Shown here: one piece after another, positions 24,516-31,546 of the stretch
Numbering within the stretch: the first letter of the stretch is position 1
Layout of the letters: each line of letters opens with the position of its first letter
Source of the DNA: Ruminococcaceae bacterium UBA6353
Lineage (GTDB): Bacteria; Bacillota; Clostridia; Oscillospirales; Acutalibacteraceae
Length of the DNA stretch: 64,000 nucleotides
Direction: 5' to 3'
NCBI GenBank assembly: GCA_002437905.1
Contig: DJRT01000019.1
Location: forward strand, 67,065-131,064
Notes under the pieces: model-generated
Seen by the model: the letters and a program-made list of their open reading frames with translations, nothing else
Databases searched by the model: none
Told to the model about the DNA's origin: nothing
Program-made: the position numbers and the translations under genes

Positions 24516-25592
24516 TCAGCCCTCCGTCACAATGAAATAGGTGGGGATATCCCGCGGCGGCACAAAGGCCTTGTAGCGGTTCACCAGCCCCTTTTGCTGG
24601 TAGGTATCCAGGGTGGACTTGTCCAGCCCGCATTTGTCAAAATAGTCGCGGTAGTACAGCATGGCAGAGGAACCGCCGTCCAGCATCCCTGCCTCCACAG
24701 CGCCGTATTCCGCCATCAGGGCGATCACATCATTGCGGGTGGCGCCGATGCTTTCGGCGCTGCGGCCGTCAGTGACCAGGAACAGCACCGTGCCGTCTGC
24801 CCGCTGGCCGATGGCGGTGCGCTGGGCGGTGCCGGTGTTGCGGTCGCCGTAGTTCAGGCGGATCTTTTCGCCCTCATGCTGGATCAGGGCATTGCCCTGC
24901 TGGAAGCATACGGCATCCCGTATGCCCAGTGCCTGCGCCTCGGCGGCGGTCATGCTGTTGCGGCACAGCAGCCGGTCATTGCTGTCAAAGCCGATGAAGG
25001 TGCGGCTGGTGCCATCGTTCCACACCATCCGCCCGGCGGAAAAGGTCAGCCCCATCGGGGTGGCGCCGGTGCCCATACCGTTCGGGTCGGCAAATTCGCC
25101 GCCGTTGATGGCCGCCGTGGCGTGGTACTTTTCCACCAGATCAAAGATGCGGGCACCGGCGGTGGCGGTGGCGAAATCCGCGGACGAGACCCCCACCTGC
25201 ACCCGCTTCGGGTCGCGGACAAGCAGCATATAGGCCTTGAATTTGCTTTTCTGCAGAAAATCCAGCCGCAGGCCGTCGGGGTAGCTTGCCCACTCGTCGG
25301 TCACCTCGCCGCCGGTCTGGATGTAATCGGCCGCGTCCACGGTGTCGGTGTCGATCTGCTCACTGGCGGCTACAATGCCGTCCACCGTTTCTGCCGAAAG
25401 AAACAGCCGCGGCACCCATTTGGTGGCGCTGGCCTGCTTAGCAGAGATCACCAGCATATCCCGCAGGCTGCGGCTGGGACCGTGGGAAACCAATAGCCCG
25501 GCAGAAAACACGGTGATCAGCAGGCAGCCGATCACTGTGCCCAGCACCAGCAGGCTGCGCAGCAGCGCGGTACGCACAGGATGCTTTTTCAT
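24516..25592 (-). CDS. Phosphodiester glycosidase (NAGPA-domain) membrane protein
   Basis: A 358-residue protein with an N-terminal helix at about 10-32 and a large external NAGPA domain. Markers are A-A-I-N-G-G-E-F, T-D-G-R-S and the late A-G-M-L-D-G-G-S-S-A-M segment. The family includes N-acetylglucosamine-1-phosphodiester alpha-N-acetylglucosaminidase and bacterial exopolysaccharide proteins; in bacteria it is thought to act on phosphodiester-linked glycans such as teichoic acids. The start at 25592 is the last Met before the membrane helix, with a GAGG-type site. Upstream in-frame codons look non-coding. Confidence 0.88.
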   Translation of the reverse strand: MKKHPVRTALLRSLLVLGTVIGCLLITVFSAGLLVSHGPSRSLRDMLVISAKQASATKWVPRLFLSAETVDGIVAASEQIDTDTVDAADYIQTGGEVTDEWASYPDGLRLDFLQKSKFKAYMLLVRDPKRVQVGVSSADFATATAGARIFDLVEKYHATAAINGGEFADPNGMGTGATPMGLTFSAGRMVWNDGTSRTFIGFDSNDRLLCRNSMTAAEAQALGIRDAVCFQQGNALIQHEGEKIRLNYGDRNTGTAQRTAIGQRADGTVLFLVTDGRSAESIGATRNDVIALMAEYGAVEAGMLDGGSSAMLYYRDYFDKCGLDKSTLDTYQQKGLVNRYKAFVPPRDIPTYFIVTEG

Positions 25593-25707
25593 CTTCCTCA
25601 CCTCATAGACCCCTCCGGGCAGCGCGGTCAGCCGGATCGCTCCGCCCGGTTTTTCTCCCGCCCATTGTAGCGCGTGCCGGCGGGAAATACAAGCAACAAA
25701 ATTGTCA

Positions 25708-26254
25708 TTATTCCCGCAGGATGAATACCGGGATGGGCACATCCCCCGGCCGGTTCCAGAAATCGGCGCGCAGCACGGTGTATTGCCGTGGATCCACGGC
25801 CGCCAGTGCCTGCAGCAGCGCGTCCCGCTCTGCCGTGCCGTTGTTGCGGCCATAGTAGAGGCACAGGCTCATCACCCCGCCGGGACGCAGCAGCGGCAGC
25901 GCAGCTCTCACGGCGGCCACGCTGGTGTCCGCGTGGGAAAAGACCGTGTGGTCGCCGCCCGGCAGCCAGCCGAAATTAAACATCACACCGTCCACTGTGC
26001 CGGGCGCGGCATAGTCGGCTATGCGGCTGTGGCAGCTCTGCACCACCTGCGCGTATCCGGCGCAGCCGTGTGCGGCCAGCAGCTGCCGGCTGACCGGCCG
26101 GGGTCTGGCCGCCGAGCAGGGCGGACAGCGGCCACCCCTGCTGCGCTGGCAGCACCCCGCGGCAGCGCAGCTTTTGCACCGCACACAGCCGGCGTACCTG
26201 CCGGCCAAGGGTGGTGCTGTCATCCAGATTATAGAGCAGTACAATTGGTTGCAT
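25708..26254 (-). pseudogene. Fused remnants: DUF3783 N-terminus and rRNA-methylase-like C-terminus
   Basis: From the ATG at 26254, with a good GGAGG site, about 48 codons (MQPIVLLYNLDD onward) match the start of DUF3783 proteins. Near 26110 the reading shifts to another frame, where about 125 codons match the second half of a PF06962/YtqB-like methyltransferase (V-D-G-V-M-F-N-F-G-W-L-P-G-G-D-H). The SAM-binding N-terminal half of the methyltransferase and the end of DUF3783 are missing. The simplest reading is a deletion that joined two neighbouring genes out of frame. A sequencing error alone would not restore the missing parts. Confidence 0.6.
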
Positions 26255-26421
26255 GGACAATTCCTCCGGTTTTCTTCCGTCAGAGCGGTAAAATTCGGGC
26301 AGTTTCGCGCCTTGCAATGCACGCGCACCCATGGTAAAATAAGGATACTGCCGCGCAAAACATGCGGATCGCCTTTGTGCGGCCATTGTCAGAAGATATT
26401 TGATAAAAAGGGGCGTTTGGT

Positions 26422-27483
26422 ATGTCAAAACTGGGCAGCTTTCTGCAGCGCAAAAATGTCCGCCCGTCTGCAAAGGTGTATTTTATTGACGCCATGGGCA
26501 GTATGGCGCTGGGGCTGTTTGCCACCCTGCTGATCGGCACCATTTTCAAAACAGCCGGGCAGTACACCGGCTGGAGCCTGCTGACCGAGATCGCCGGCTA
26601 TGCCACCGGCGCCACCGGTGCGGCGCTGGGGGTGGCCATTGCTTATACCCTGCAGGCGCCGCTGCTGGTGCTGCTGTCTGCCGCCGTGGCCGGCATGATC
26701 GGCAACGGCCTTGGCACCGCCATTGCTGTCGGCGGCGGGGAGCCGCTGACCGTGACCGCCGGCCCGGCCGGCGCCTTTGTGGTGGTGATTGTGGCGGTGG
26801 AGCTGGGCAAGCTGGTCTCCAAGGAGACCCATGTGGATATCCTGGTTACGCCGGTGGTTACCATTCTTTCCGGCGCGCTGGTGGCCAAGCTGCTGTGCCC
26901 CGTGATCGCCTACGCGATGTATTACCTGGGTGCCTTTATCAACACGGCCACCGAGCTGCAGCCGCTGCTGATGGGGATACTGGTGTCGGTGGTGGTGGGG
27001 ATCATCCTCACCCTGCCGATCAGCTCGGCTGCCATCTGTGCCATGATCGGGATCACCGGGCTGGCGGGCGGCGCGGCGGCGGCCGGCTGCTGTGCGCAGA
27101 TGGTCGGCTTTGCCGTGATCAGCTTTGCTGAAAACCGCTGGAGCGGGCTGGTGGCACAGGGGCTGGGCACCTCCATGCTGCAGATGGGGAACATCGTGAA
27201 AAACCCGCGCATCTGGATCCCCGCCACGCTGGCCTCTGCTGTGACCGGGCCGGTCTCCACCCTTGTTTTCCGGCTGGAGTGCAGCGGCGTATCGGCCGGC
27301 ATGGGCACCTGCGGGCTGGTGGGGCCGCTGGGCATCCTGGCGGATATGGGCGGCAGCCCCCGGGTGCTGCTGGGCATCCTGGTGGTGTGTATTCTGCTGC
27401 CGGTGGTGCTGTCCTGGCTGTTTGCGCTGGTGCTGCGCCGCGTCGGCTGGATCAGACCCGGCGATCTGAAGCTGGAGCTGTAA
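26422..27483 (+). CDS. PTS EIIC_2-type membrane protein, orphan
   Basis: A 353-residue polytopic protein with about ten helices of the PTS_EIIC_2 (PF13303) class, rich in Gly/Ala. It starts with K-V-Y-F-I-D-A-M-G-S-M-A-L-G-L-F, a recognisable N-terminus of this group. Some relatives are annotated as toxin regulators, without firm evidence. No IIA or IIB component, sugar enzyme or regulator adjoins, so transport by phosphorylation is doubtful. The gene is alone on the plus strand and ends at a bidirectional terminator. Confidence 0.85.
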   Translation: MSKLGSFLQRKNVRPSAKVYFIDAMGSMALGLFATLLIGTIFKTAGQYTGWSLLTEIAGYATGATGAALGVAIAYTLQAPLLVLLSAAVAGMIGNGLGTAIAVGGGEPLTVTAGPAGAFVVVIVAVELGKLVSKETHVDILVTPVVTILSGALVAKLLCPVIAYAMYYLGAFINTATELQPLLMGILVSVVVGIILTLPISSAAICAMIGITGLAGGAAAAGCCAQMVGFAVISFAENRWSGLVAQGLGTSMLQMGNIVKNPRIWIPATLASAVTGPVSTLVFRLECSGVSAGMGTCGLVGPLGILADMGGSPRVLLGILVVCILLPVVLSWLFALVLRRVGWIRPGDLKLEL

Positions 27484-27528
27484 CTGGAACTGTAAGGTAA
27501 GCCGCACAGGCAAAAAAGAACCGAAAAA

Positions 27529-27562
27529 GGGCGTCCGGAATTTTCCGGACGCCCTGAATGTT
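27529..27562 (+). terminator. Bidirectional terminator
   Basis: A perfect 11-bp stem (27529-27539 with 27544-27554) between convergent genes, with a T-run at 27561 on the plus strand and a five-U run on the minus strand. Confidence 0.88.
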
Positions 27563-27564
27563 TT

Positions 27565-28419
27565 TTACAGCTCCGGATCGGGCTTAACCGTCTCCGGCGG
27601 CGTCTCCAGCAGGCGCGGATCGGCCAGGTATTTCTTCATGCAGCGGAAGGCCATGGCAAAATAGCTGCCGGAGCAGATGCGCTCATCCATCACCACGCCC
27701 AGCGGCATGCACTTTTCAAAGGTGATCTCGCCGCGGCGGCGGGTGGGCACCTCACGGGAGTTGCCGGCCGCCACCACCACGCTGGTGGTGCCGAAATCGT
27801 AGCAGTGGTGATAAATATGGTTGGTGCGGATGCTGGCCAGGTTGGTGAACACCATAGAGGTGTGGAAGGGGCTTGCATCAATGATCCCCTTGGTCAGCAG
27901 GTTGTGCTTATCCGCCCATTTCAGGAAATTGACGGCAAAGCGCAGCAGGCCGGGGATGGCCACCAGCTTGGCGATCAGCTGCTCGGTGGCATTATCCGCT
28001 GCAGTCTCGCGGTTTTCGCTCACATAGCGCTGGATCTTCTCCTCGGCATCAAAAATGGTGTCGGTGGGCTGGAAGTAGATCTTGGACATGGTGCCATCGT
28101 TGGCTTTGTCGGTGTGGCCGCCCTGCAGCACCACCATGCCGATGGCAATTTCATTGCGGGAATAGGCGCGCTTGTTCACGATAAAGCGGTTGACCGCCGG
28201 GTACTCGGCTATCATACGCACATAGGCGGCCATCAGCACCGCCATGTGGCTGATGGAGCGGCCCTCCCGCCGCTTTTCACGGATGTAGTGGTCGATCGGT
28301 GCCAGGGGGATATCCAGCGTAATGGAATTCATGGAATCGCTGCGCTTGGCCATCACATGGGCCGCGATGCGGTACATCGGGTCGGTATGGCGAAGCAGGG
28401 TACCGTCTGCCCGTTTCAT
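27565..28419 (-). CDS. 2-oxoacid dehydrogenase E2-like acyltransferase, stand-alone
   Basis: A 284-residue protein with the chloramphenicol acetyltransferase/E2 catalytic fold. It ends with the M-P-L-G-V-V-M-D-E-R-I-C-S-G-S-Y-F-A segment, where E2 enzymes have the D-H-R-x-x-D-G loop. The catalytic His is replaced (D-E-R-I-C-S-G), so activity is uncertain. No lipoyl domain and no E1/E3 genes are near. The start at 28419 has AGGAG 9 nt upstream; a TTG-initiated extension would overlap the SD. Confidence 0.78.
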   Translation of the reverse strand: MKRADGTLLRHTDPMYRIAAHVMAKRSDSMNSITLDIPLAPIDHYIREKRREGRSISHMAVLMAAYVRMIAEYPAVNRFIVNKRAYSRNEIAIGMVVLQGGHTDKANDGTMSKIYFQPTDTIFDAEEKIQRYVSENRETAADNATEQLIAKLVAIPGLLRFAVNFLKWADKHNLLTKGIIDASPFHTSMVFTNLASIRTNHIYHHCYDFGTTSVVVAAGNSREVPTRRRGEITFEKCMPLGVVMDERICSGSYFAMAFRCMKKYLADPRLLETPPETVKPDPEL

Positions 28420-28440
28420 ATAGTCAACACTCCTCTTGTT

Positions 28441-28461
28441 CAAGCCCCCTGTGGGGGCTTG
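28441..28461 (-). other. Hairpin in the 5' leader of the E2-like gene
   Basis: A 9-bp perfect stem (CAAGCCCCC with GGGGGCTTG) lies between the promoter at 28548 and the SD. There is no U-run. It may be an RNA stability or leader element; function unknown. Confidence 0.4.
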
Positions 28462-28547
28462 CCGTCAGCCGCCGGCGCCGTTGCGGCGGGCGCCTGGTGT
28501 ATGCTGCGCAGCGGCCGTTTCCGGCACTGCTCCGCATAAACATGAAA

Positions 28548-28576
28548 AGTATAGCACAAATCGCGACAAAAGTAAA
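28548..28576 (-). promoter_or_regulatory. Promoter of the E2-like gene
   Basis: On the minus strand: TTTACT (28571-28576), 17 bp, TATACT (28548-28553). The leader to the ATG is about 125 nt. Confidence 0.65.
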
Positions 28577-28680
28577 CCTTTTTCTCTGCGGCGGGCACAG
28601 ACAGCTGTTGCCAGCCGCTGCCGCCGGGTGTATGAGCGCCCTGTCTGTGGGCAAAATAGGCAGGAAAGGAGGGTGAGATA

Positions 28681-28902
28681 ATGGATAAAAAGCCGCAGGA
28701 GCAGGAGCCGCAGCGCCGGCAGCCGACCGTGCTGCCGCAGCCGCACCATCCGGAGCGCCGGCCGACGGTGGATCCGATCGTGGCCGGCAGCATGCGCCCG
28801 GAGCCGGGGGCGGAGAATATTCCCTCGGATGTGCTGGGCAGCTATACCGGCATACCGCTGGATGGAGATGAGCACCCGGAGCAGGATGCCGACGATCTGT
28901 AA
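28681..28902 (+). CDS. Small Pro-rich disordered protein, function unknown
   Basis: A 73-residue soluble, highly charged protein, rich in Pro, Glu, Gln and Asp, with no hydrophobic core. The first 35 residues hold Q-P-x-x-x-P-E-R-R-P-T repeats. The C-terminal half (I-P-S-D-V-L-G-S-Y-T-G-I-P onward, ending in acidic D-A-D-D-L) looks more conserved, and I think I have seen similar tails in short Oscillospirales proteins, but that is a memory and not a search. The SD AAAGGAGGG, 7 nt from the ATG, is very strong and argues for real translation. The gene ends at a terminator 12 bases later. Confidence 0.72.
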   Translation: MDKKPQEQEPQRRQPTVLPQPHHPERRPTVDPIVAGSMRPEPGAENIPSDVLGSYTGIPLDGDEHPEQDADDL

Positions 28903-28914
28903 CGGAAAAGTGCA

Positions 28915-28948
28915 AAAGCGCCGGCCGGAATTTTCCGGCCGGCGCTTT
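28915..28948. terminator. Bidirectional terminator
   Basis: A perfect 15-bp GC-rich stem (28915-28929 with 28934-28948) between the convergent small-protein gene and DUF3810 gene; U-rich on the minus-strand side. Confidence 0.8.
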
Positions 28949-28953
28949 CCTGC

Positions 28954-30081
28954 TTAAAGCCAGCCCTGCGCATCGTAGTAGCGCAGCACCAGCGACACCA
29001 TCTGGTTGTAGCTCAGCGTGCCGCTCGGCACGCCGTTGGCCTTGATAAAGGCGTCGTTGACCGCCTGCGAGGAGGACATCACCTCGCCGTCAAACTGTTT
29101 CCAATAGGCATTCTGCTGGCGCAGATCCCGCCGTACCCCCTCTGAGCACCGGGCGGCCGCCTGCTGCCACAGGGTGGTATCATAGGCGTGCAGGGCATTG
29201 GCGCAGTAGGTGTAGGCAGCCAGATAGCCGGAATACACATAGTCCGGGTCGCCGCTGGTCACACAGGCCAGATAGCCGAGAAAATTGCACTCGTTTTCCT
29301 TGGCAAAGCCCATGGTGTGCGCCAGCTCATGGGTGACGGTGTGCAGCAGCTCACAGGGGGGCACATCCACATTCACGCTGGCCTCGCCCAGCCAGGGGCA
29401 GTATACGCCGGTATAGCCGGTGTAGGACCACAGGTGGGAGGCGCCTACACCCTTCACCCGCCAGGTGCCGCTGCGCAGGAAGGGGTACTGCTGCTGCAGG
29501 GGGCGGTAGGCATCGTCCCCCGCCAGCAGGGTGGCGGTCAGGGAGCGGGAAAGCACCATGCAGCCGTCGGCATCCTCCGCAACCTGTTCGCGGGCAGCGG
29601 AGGCCTTGTCCGCCAGATCAGCCGTGACGGTATACAGCTCCTGCGCGGTATACTGCCGGCTGGGCAGCGCCAGCAGCCGGCCGAGGGAATAGCGGGAGAA
29701 ATTGCCGCCGTCCATCACCATGAATATCAGCAGCGCCAGCGATAGGCACCAGGCGACAAAGCGGGCGGCACGCTCGGCCGTGCGGCCGCGGTAGGGGCTG
29801 CGGCACAGGCGGCAGATAAAGCCGGCCAGCAGTGCCAGCAGCGCCGGCGCCGCCAGCAGCACCACCGCCTCGGTCACCGAAAAGGGGATGACCGACAGCA
29901 GCCATTCTGCGGGAAAGGCGACCACCCGGAACAGCCCGCGGCTGATCCCCCATTCCGTAAAGCCGGGCAGGTGGGGCAGCAGGGCGTACAGCGCGGCAGC
30001 CACGGCCGCCGGCAGCAGACAGAAGAGCCATCGCTGCCACAGGGGCCTGGGCTTGCGGCATCTTTGGGCGTTTGTGGTCAT
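28954..30081 (-). CDS. DUF3810 family membrane zinc-protease-like protein
   Basis: A 375-residue protein with three N-terminal helices (about 15-35, 60-85, 105-125) and a soluble C-terminal zincin-like domain. The H-E-L-A-H-T-x-G motif followed by E-N-E-C-N-F is the expected metal site. This matches DUF3810, a family of uncharacterised membrane metalloproteases. The start at 30081 has AAAGGAGG 7 nt upstream; the frame is open 88 codons further, but through the promoter region. Confidence 0.9.
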   Translation of the reverse strand: MTTNAQRCRKPRPLWQRWLFCLLPAAVAAALYALLPHLPGFTEWGISRGLFRVVAFPAEWLLSVIPFSVTEAVVLLAAPALLALLAGFICRLCRSPYRGRTAERAARFVAWCLSLALLIFMVMDGGNFSRYSLGRLLALPSRQYTAQELYTVTADLADKASAAREQVAEDADGCMVLSRSLTATLLAGDDAYRPLQQQYPFLRSGTWRVKGVGASHLWSYTGYTGVYCPWLGEASVNVDVPPCELLHTVTHELAHTMGFAKENECNFLGYLACVTSGDPDYVYSGYLAAYTYCANALHAYDTTLWQQAAARCSEGVRRDLRQQNAYWKQFDGEVMSSSQAVNDAFIKANGVPSGTLSYNQMVSLVLRYYDAQGWL

Positions 30082-30166
30082 CGCAAAGCCTCCTTTCGGT
30101 CGGATATTGCCGGAAAACACAAAAAGGGCGGGAAAGCTGCCGCCTCCCCACGCCCAACATATCCAG

Positions 30167-30195
30167 TATACCACATAGCGGGCCGGGATAGCAAG
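30167..30195 (-). promoter_or_regulatory. Probable promoter of the DUF3810 gene
   Basis: A TATACT -10 box near 30167-30172 on the minus strand with a weak TTGCTA-like -35 about 17-18 bp upstream. It is divergent from the RNA-gene promoter at 30243. Confidence 0.5.
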
Positions 30196-30242
30196 AGGAA
30201 AATCTCCTGAATTTTCAGAAGAAAGCTTGGTGCTTGTGCGAA

Positions 30243-30271
30243 TAGACAACGGCGCCTGTTTCCGGTATACT
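30243..30271 (+). promoter_or_regulatory. Promoter of the putative non-coding RNA gene
   Basis: TAGACA (30243-30248), 17 bp, TATACT (30266-30271). Transcription would start near 30278. Confidence 0.75.
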
Positions 30272-30277
30272 AAAGCT

Positions 30278-30612
30278 GCAAGGAAGACAAAAGGACAAAA
30301 CCAAAAACCATGAAGCAGATGGGTATGAAAGGGGACTGATTCCAATGGCGAACAGTGATGTTCCGCCCGTTAGCGGGCAAAAATCCAGACAGAAAGGAAT
30401 GAGTCCAAAGAACAGGTAAGTGAAGCAACCCGACCACACCGGCAACGGTGATCTTGTAAGAAAGTTCGGTGTTTCCGATGCACAGGTAACCTTAATCGAG
30501 CGATTGATCGCTGCGGCGGACGGCCCGCCGGATAAAACGAAAAGGTGAATCCAATGTACTGAATATATGCGGGGCGTTCCCGGCATCGGCCGGGAACGCC
30601 CCGCTTGATTTT
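30278..30612 (+). ncRNA. Putative structured non-coding RNA of about 335 nt, family not recognised
   Basis: The stretch between the DUF3810 and rsmA genes, both on the minus strand, has its own plus-strand promoter and ends at a strong terminator (stem 30571-30583 with 30590-30602 and a T-run). No credible open frame with an SD fills it. Many helices can be read: 30333-30343 with 30396-30406 (10 pairs, one G-G mismatch) enclosing GCCCG-TTAG-CGGGC (30365-30378); CACCG-GCAA-CGGTG (30437-30450); TCGG/CCGA (30466-30478); AGCGA-TTGA-TCGCT (30499-30512); CGGCGG/CCGCCG (30514-30530). ACAGG (30412) could pair with CTTGT (30453). It lacks tmRNA, RNase P, SRP and 6S hallmarks. A raiA-type or other large Clostridial RNA is possible, but I cannot assign it. 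Confidence 0.65.
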
Positions 30613-30615
30613 TTG
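30571..30615 (+). terminator. Terminator of the putative RNA gene
   Basis: A 13-bp GC-rich perfect stem (30571-30583 with 30590-30602) followed by GCTTGATTTTTT. On the minus strand it may also stop rsmA transcripts. Confidence 0.88.
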
Positions 30616-30667
30616 TGCCCGGCGCTCTCTTATTTTATGGTACAATAGAAACCCATAGAAACAGTGC

Positions 30668-31543
30668 TTACCCGGCCGATGCCGTCAGGGCGTCAGCCAG
30701 TGCGGCAAACTGCGGCAGGGTCAGTTGCTCGGCGCGGGCGGTCAGTGGAATGTTGGCTGCCGACAGAGCGGCAGCCAGGGTCGGCTTGTCAAAGCCGGCG
30801 GCGCCGAGGGCGTTGGGCAGGGTTTTGCGCCGCTGACCGAAGCCGGCACGGATAAGCCGGAAGAGCAGCCGCTCATCCTGCACGCGGCAGGGGGGCTGCG
30901 GCCGCACGGTCAGCCGGATAACGCTGCTGTCCACATTGGGGGCGGGCAAAAAGCTCCCGCGGGAAACATCAAACAGCCGCTCCGCCTGTGCATAGTATTG
31001 CACGGCCAGCGTCACGGCGCCCGCCTCGCGGGTGCCGGGGGCGGCACACAGCCGCTGGGCGGCCTCTTTCTGCACCATCACGGTGATGTTGGTCACCGGC
31101 AGCCGGCTTTCCAGCAACGCCATGATGATCGGGCTGGTGATATAGTAGGGCAGATTGGCGCACACGGCCACCGGCCGGCGGCCGAAATGCTCCTGCAGCA
31201 GCCGGTGCAGATCCAGCTTCAGGCAGTCCCCCTGCACAATGGTCACATTGTCGCAGCCGGCCAGCGTTTCGGCCAGCACGGGGGGCAGGCGGTCATCCAG
31301 CTCTATTGCTACCACCTGCCCGGCGCGCTGTGCCAGCTCACGCGTCAGCACGCCGATGCCGGGGCCGATCTCCAGCACGCCGGTCTGCGGCGCGGTGCCG
31401 CAGGCTTCCGCCATGCGGGGGCACACCGAGGGGTTCACCAGAAAATTCTGCCCCAGTTTTTTTGAAAAGGCGAAGCCATGGCGCTCCAGCAGCGCCCGGA
31501 TATAGCCCACATCCGTCAGGCGGGGCTGTGCAGTTTCTCCCAT
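30668..31543 (-). CDS. rsmA: 16S rRNA dimethyladenosine transferase RsmA (KsgA)
   Basis: A 291-residue SAM-dependent enzyme that dimethylates A1518 and A1519 of 16S rRNA. The N-terminal K-K-L-G-Q-N-F-L, the SAM motif E-I-G-P-G-I-G-V-L-T and the catalytic N-L-P-Y-Y-I motif are intact. It lies 3 bp after the S11-like gene and is cotranscribed with it. In many relatives rnmV precedes rsmA; here rnmV is about 20 kb away. Confidence 0.97.
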   Translation of the reverse strand: MGETAQPRLTDVGYIRALLERHGFAFSKKLGQNFLVNPSVCPRMAEACGTAPQTGVLEIGPGIGVLTRELAQRAGQVVAIELDDRLPPVLAETLAGCDNVTIVQGDCLKLDLHRLLQEHFGRRPVAVCANLPYYITSPIIMALLESRLPVTNITVMVQKEAAQRLCAAPGTREAGAVTLAVQYYAQAERLFDVSRGSFLPAPNVDSSVIRLTVRPQPPCRVQDERLLFRLIRAGFGQRRKTLPNALGAAGFDKPTLAAALSAANIPLTARAEQLTLPQFAALADALTASAG

Positions 31544-31546
31544 GGG

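Noticed and set aside
25708..26358. An intact 216-residue methyltransferase.
   Set aside because: Only the last 125 residues match; the first part in this frame is junk and the SAM-binding half is missing.
30243..30265. TAGACAACGG as a MITE terminal repeat.
   Set aside because: Similarity ends after about ten bases and no inverted partner exists; it fits better as a -35 box.
30278..30612. Identification of the RNA as tmRNA, RNase P, SRP or 6S RNA.
   Set aside because: No CCA end or tag reading frame, no GAGGAAAGUCC core, no GNAR-loop SRP hairpin in context, no single long bulged rod.
30215..30645. Two minus-strand frames (123 and 91 codons) in the RNA region.
   Set aside because: No SD, low-complexity hydrophobic/Cys-rich translations, and they conflict with the plus-strand promoter, helices and terminator.
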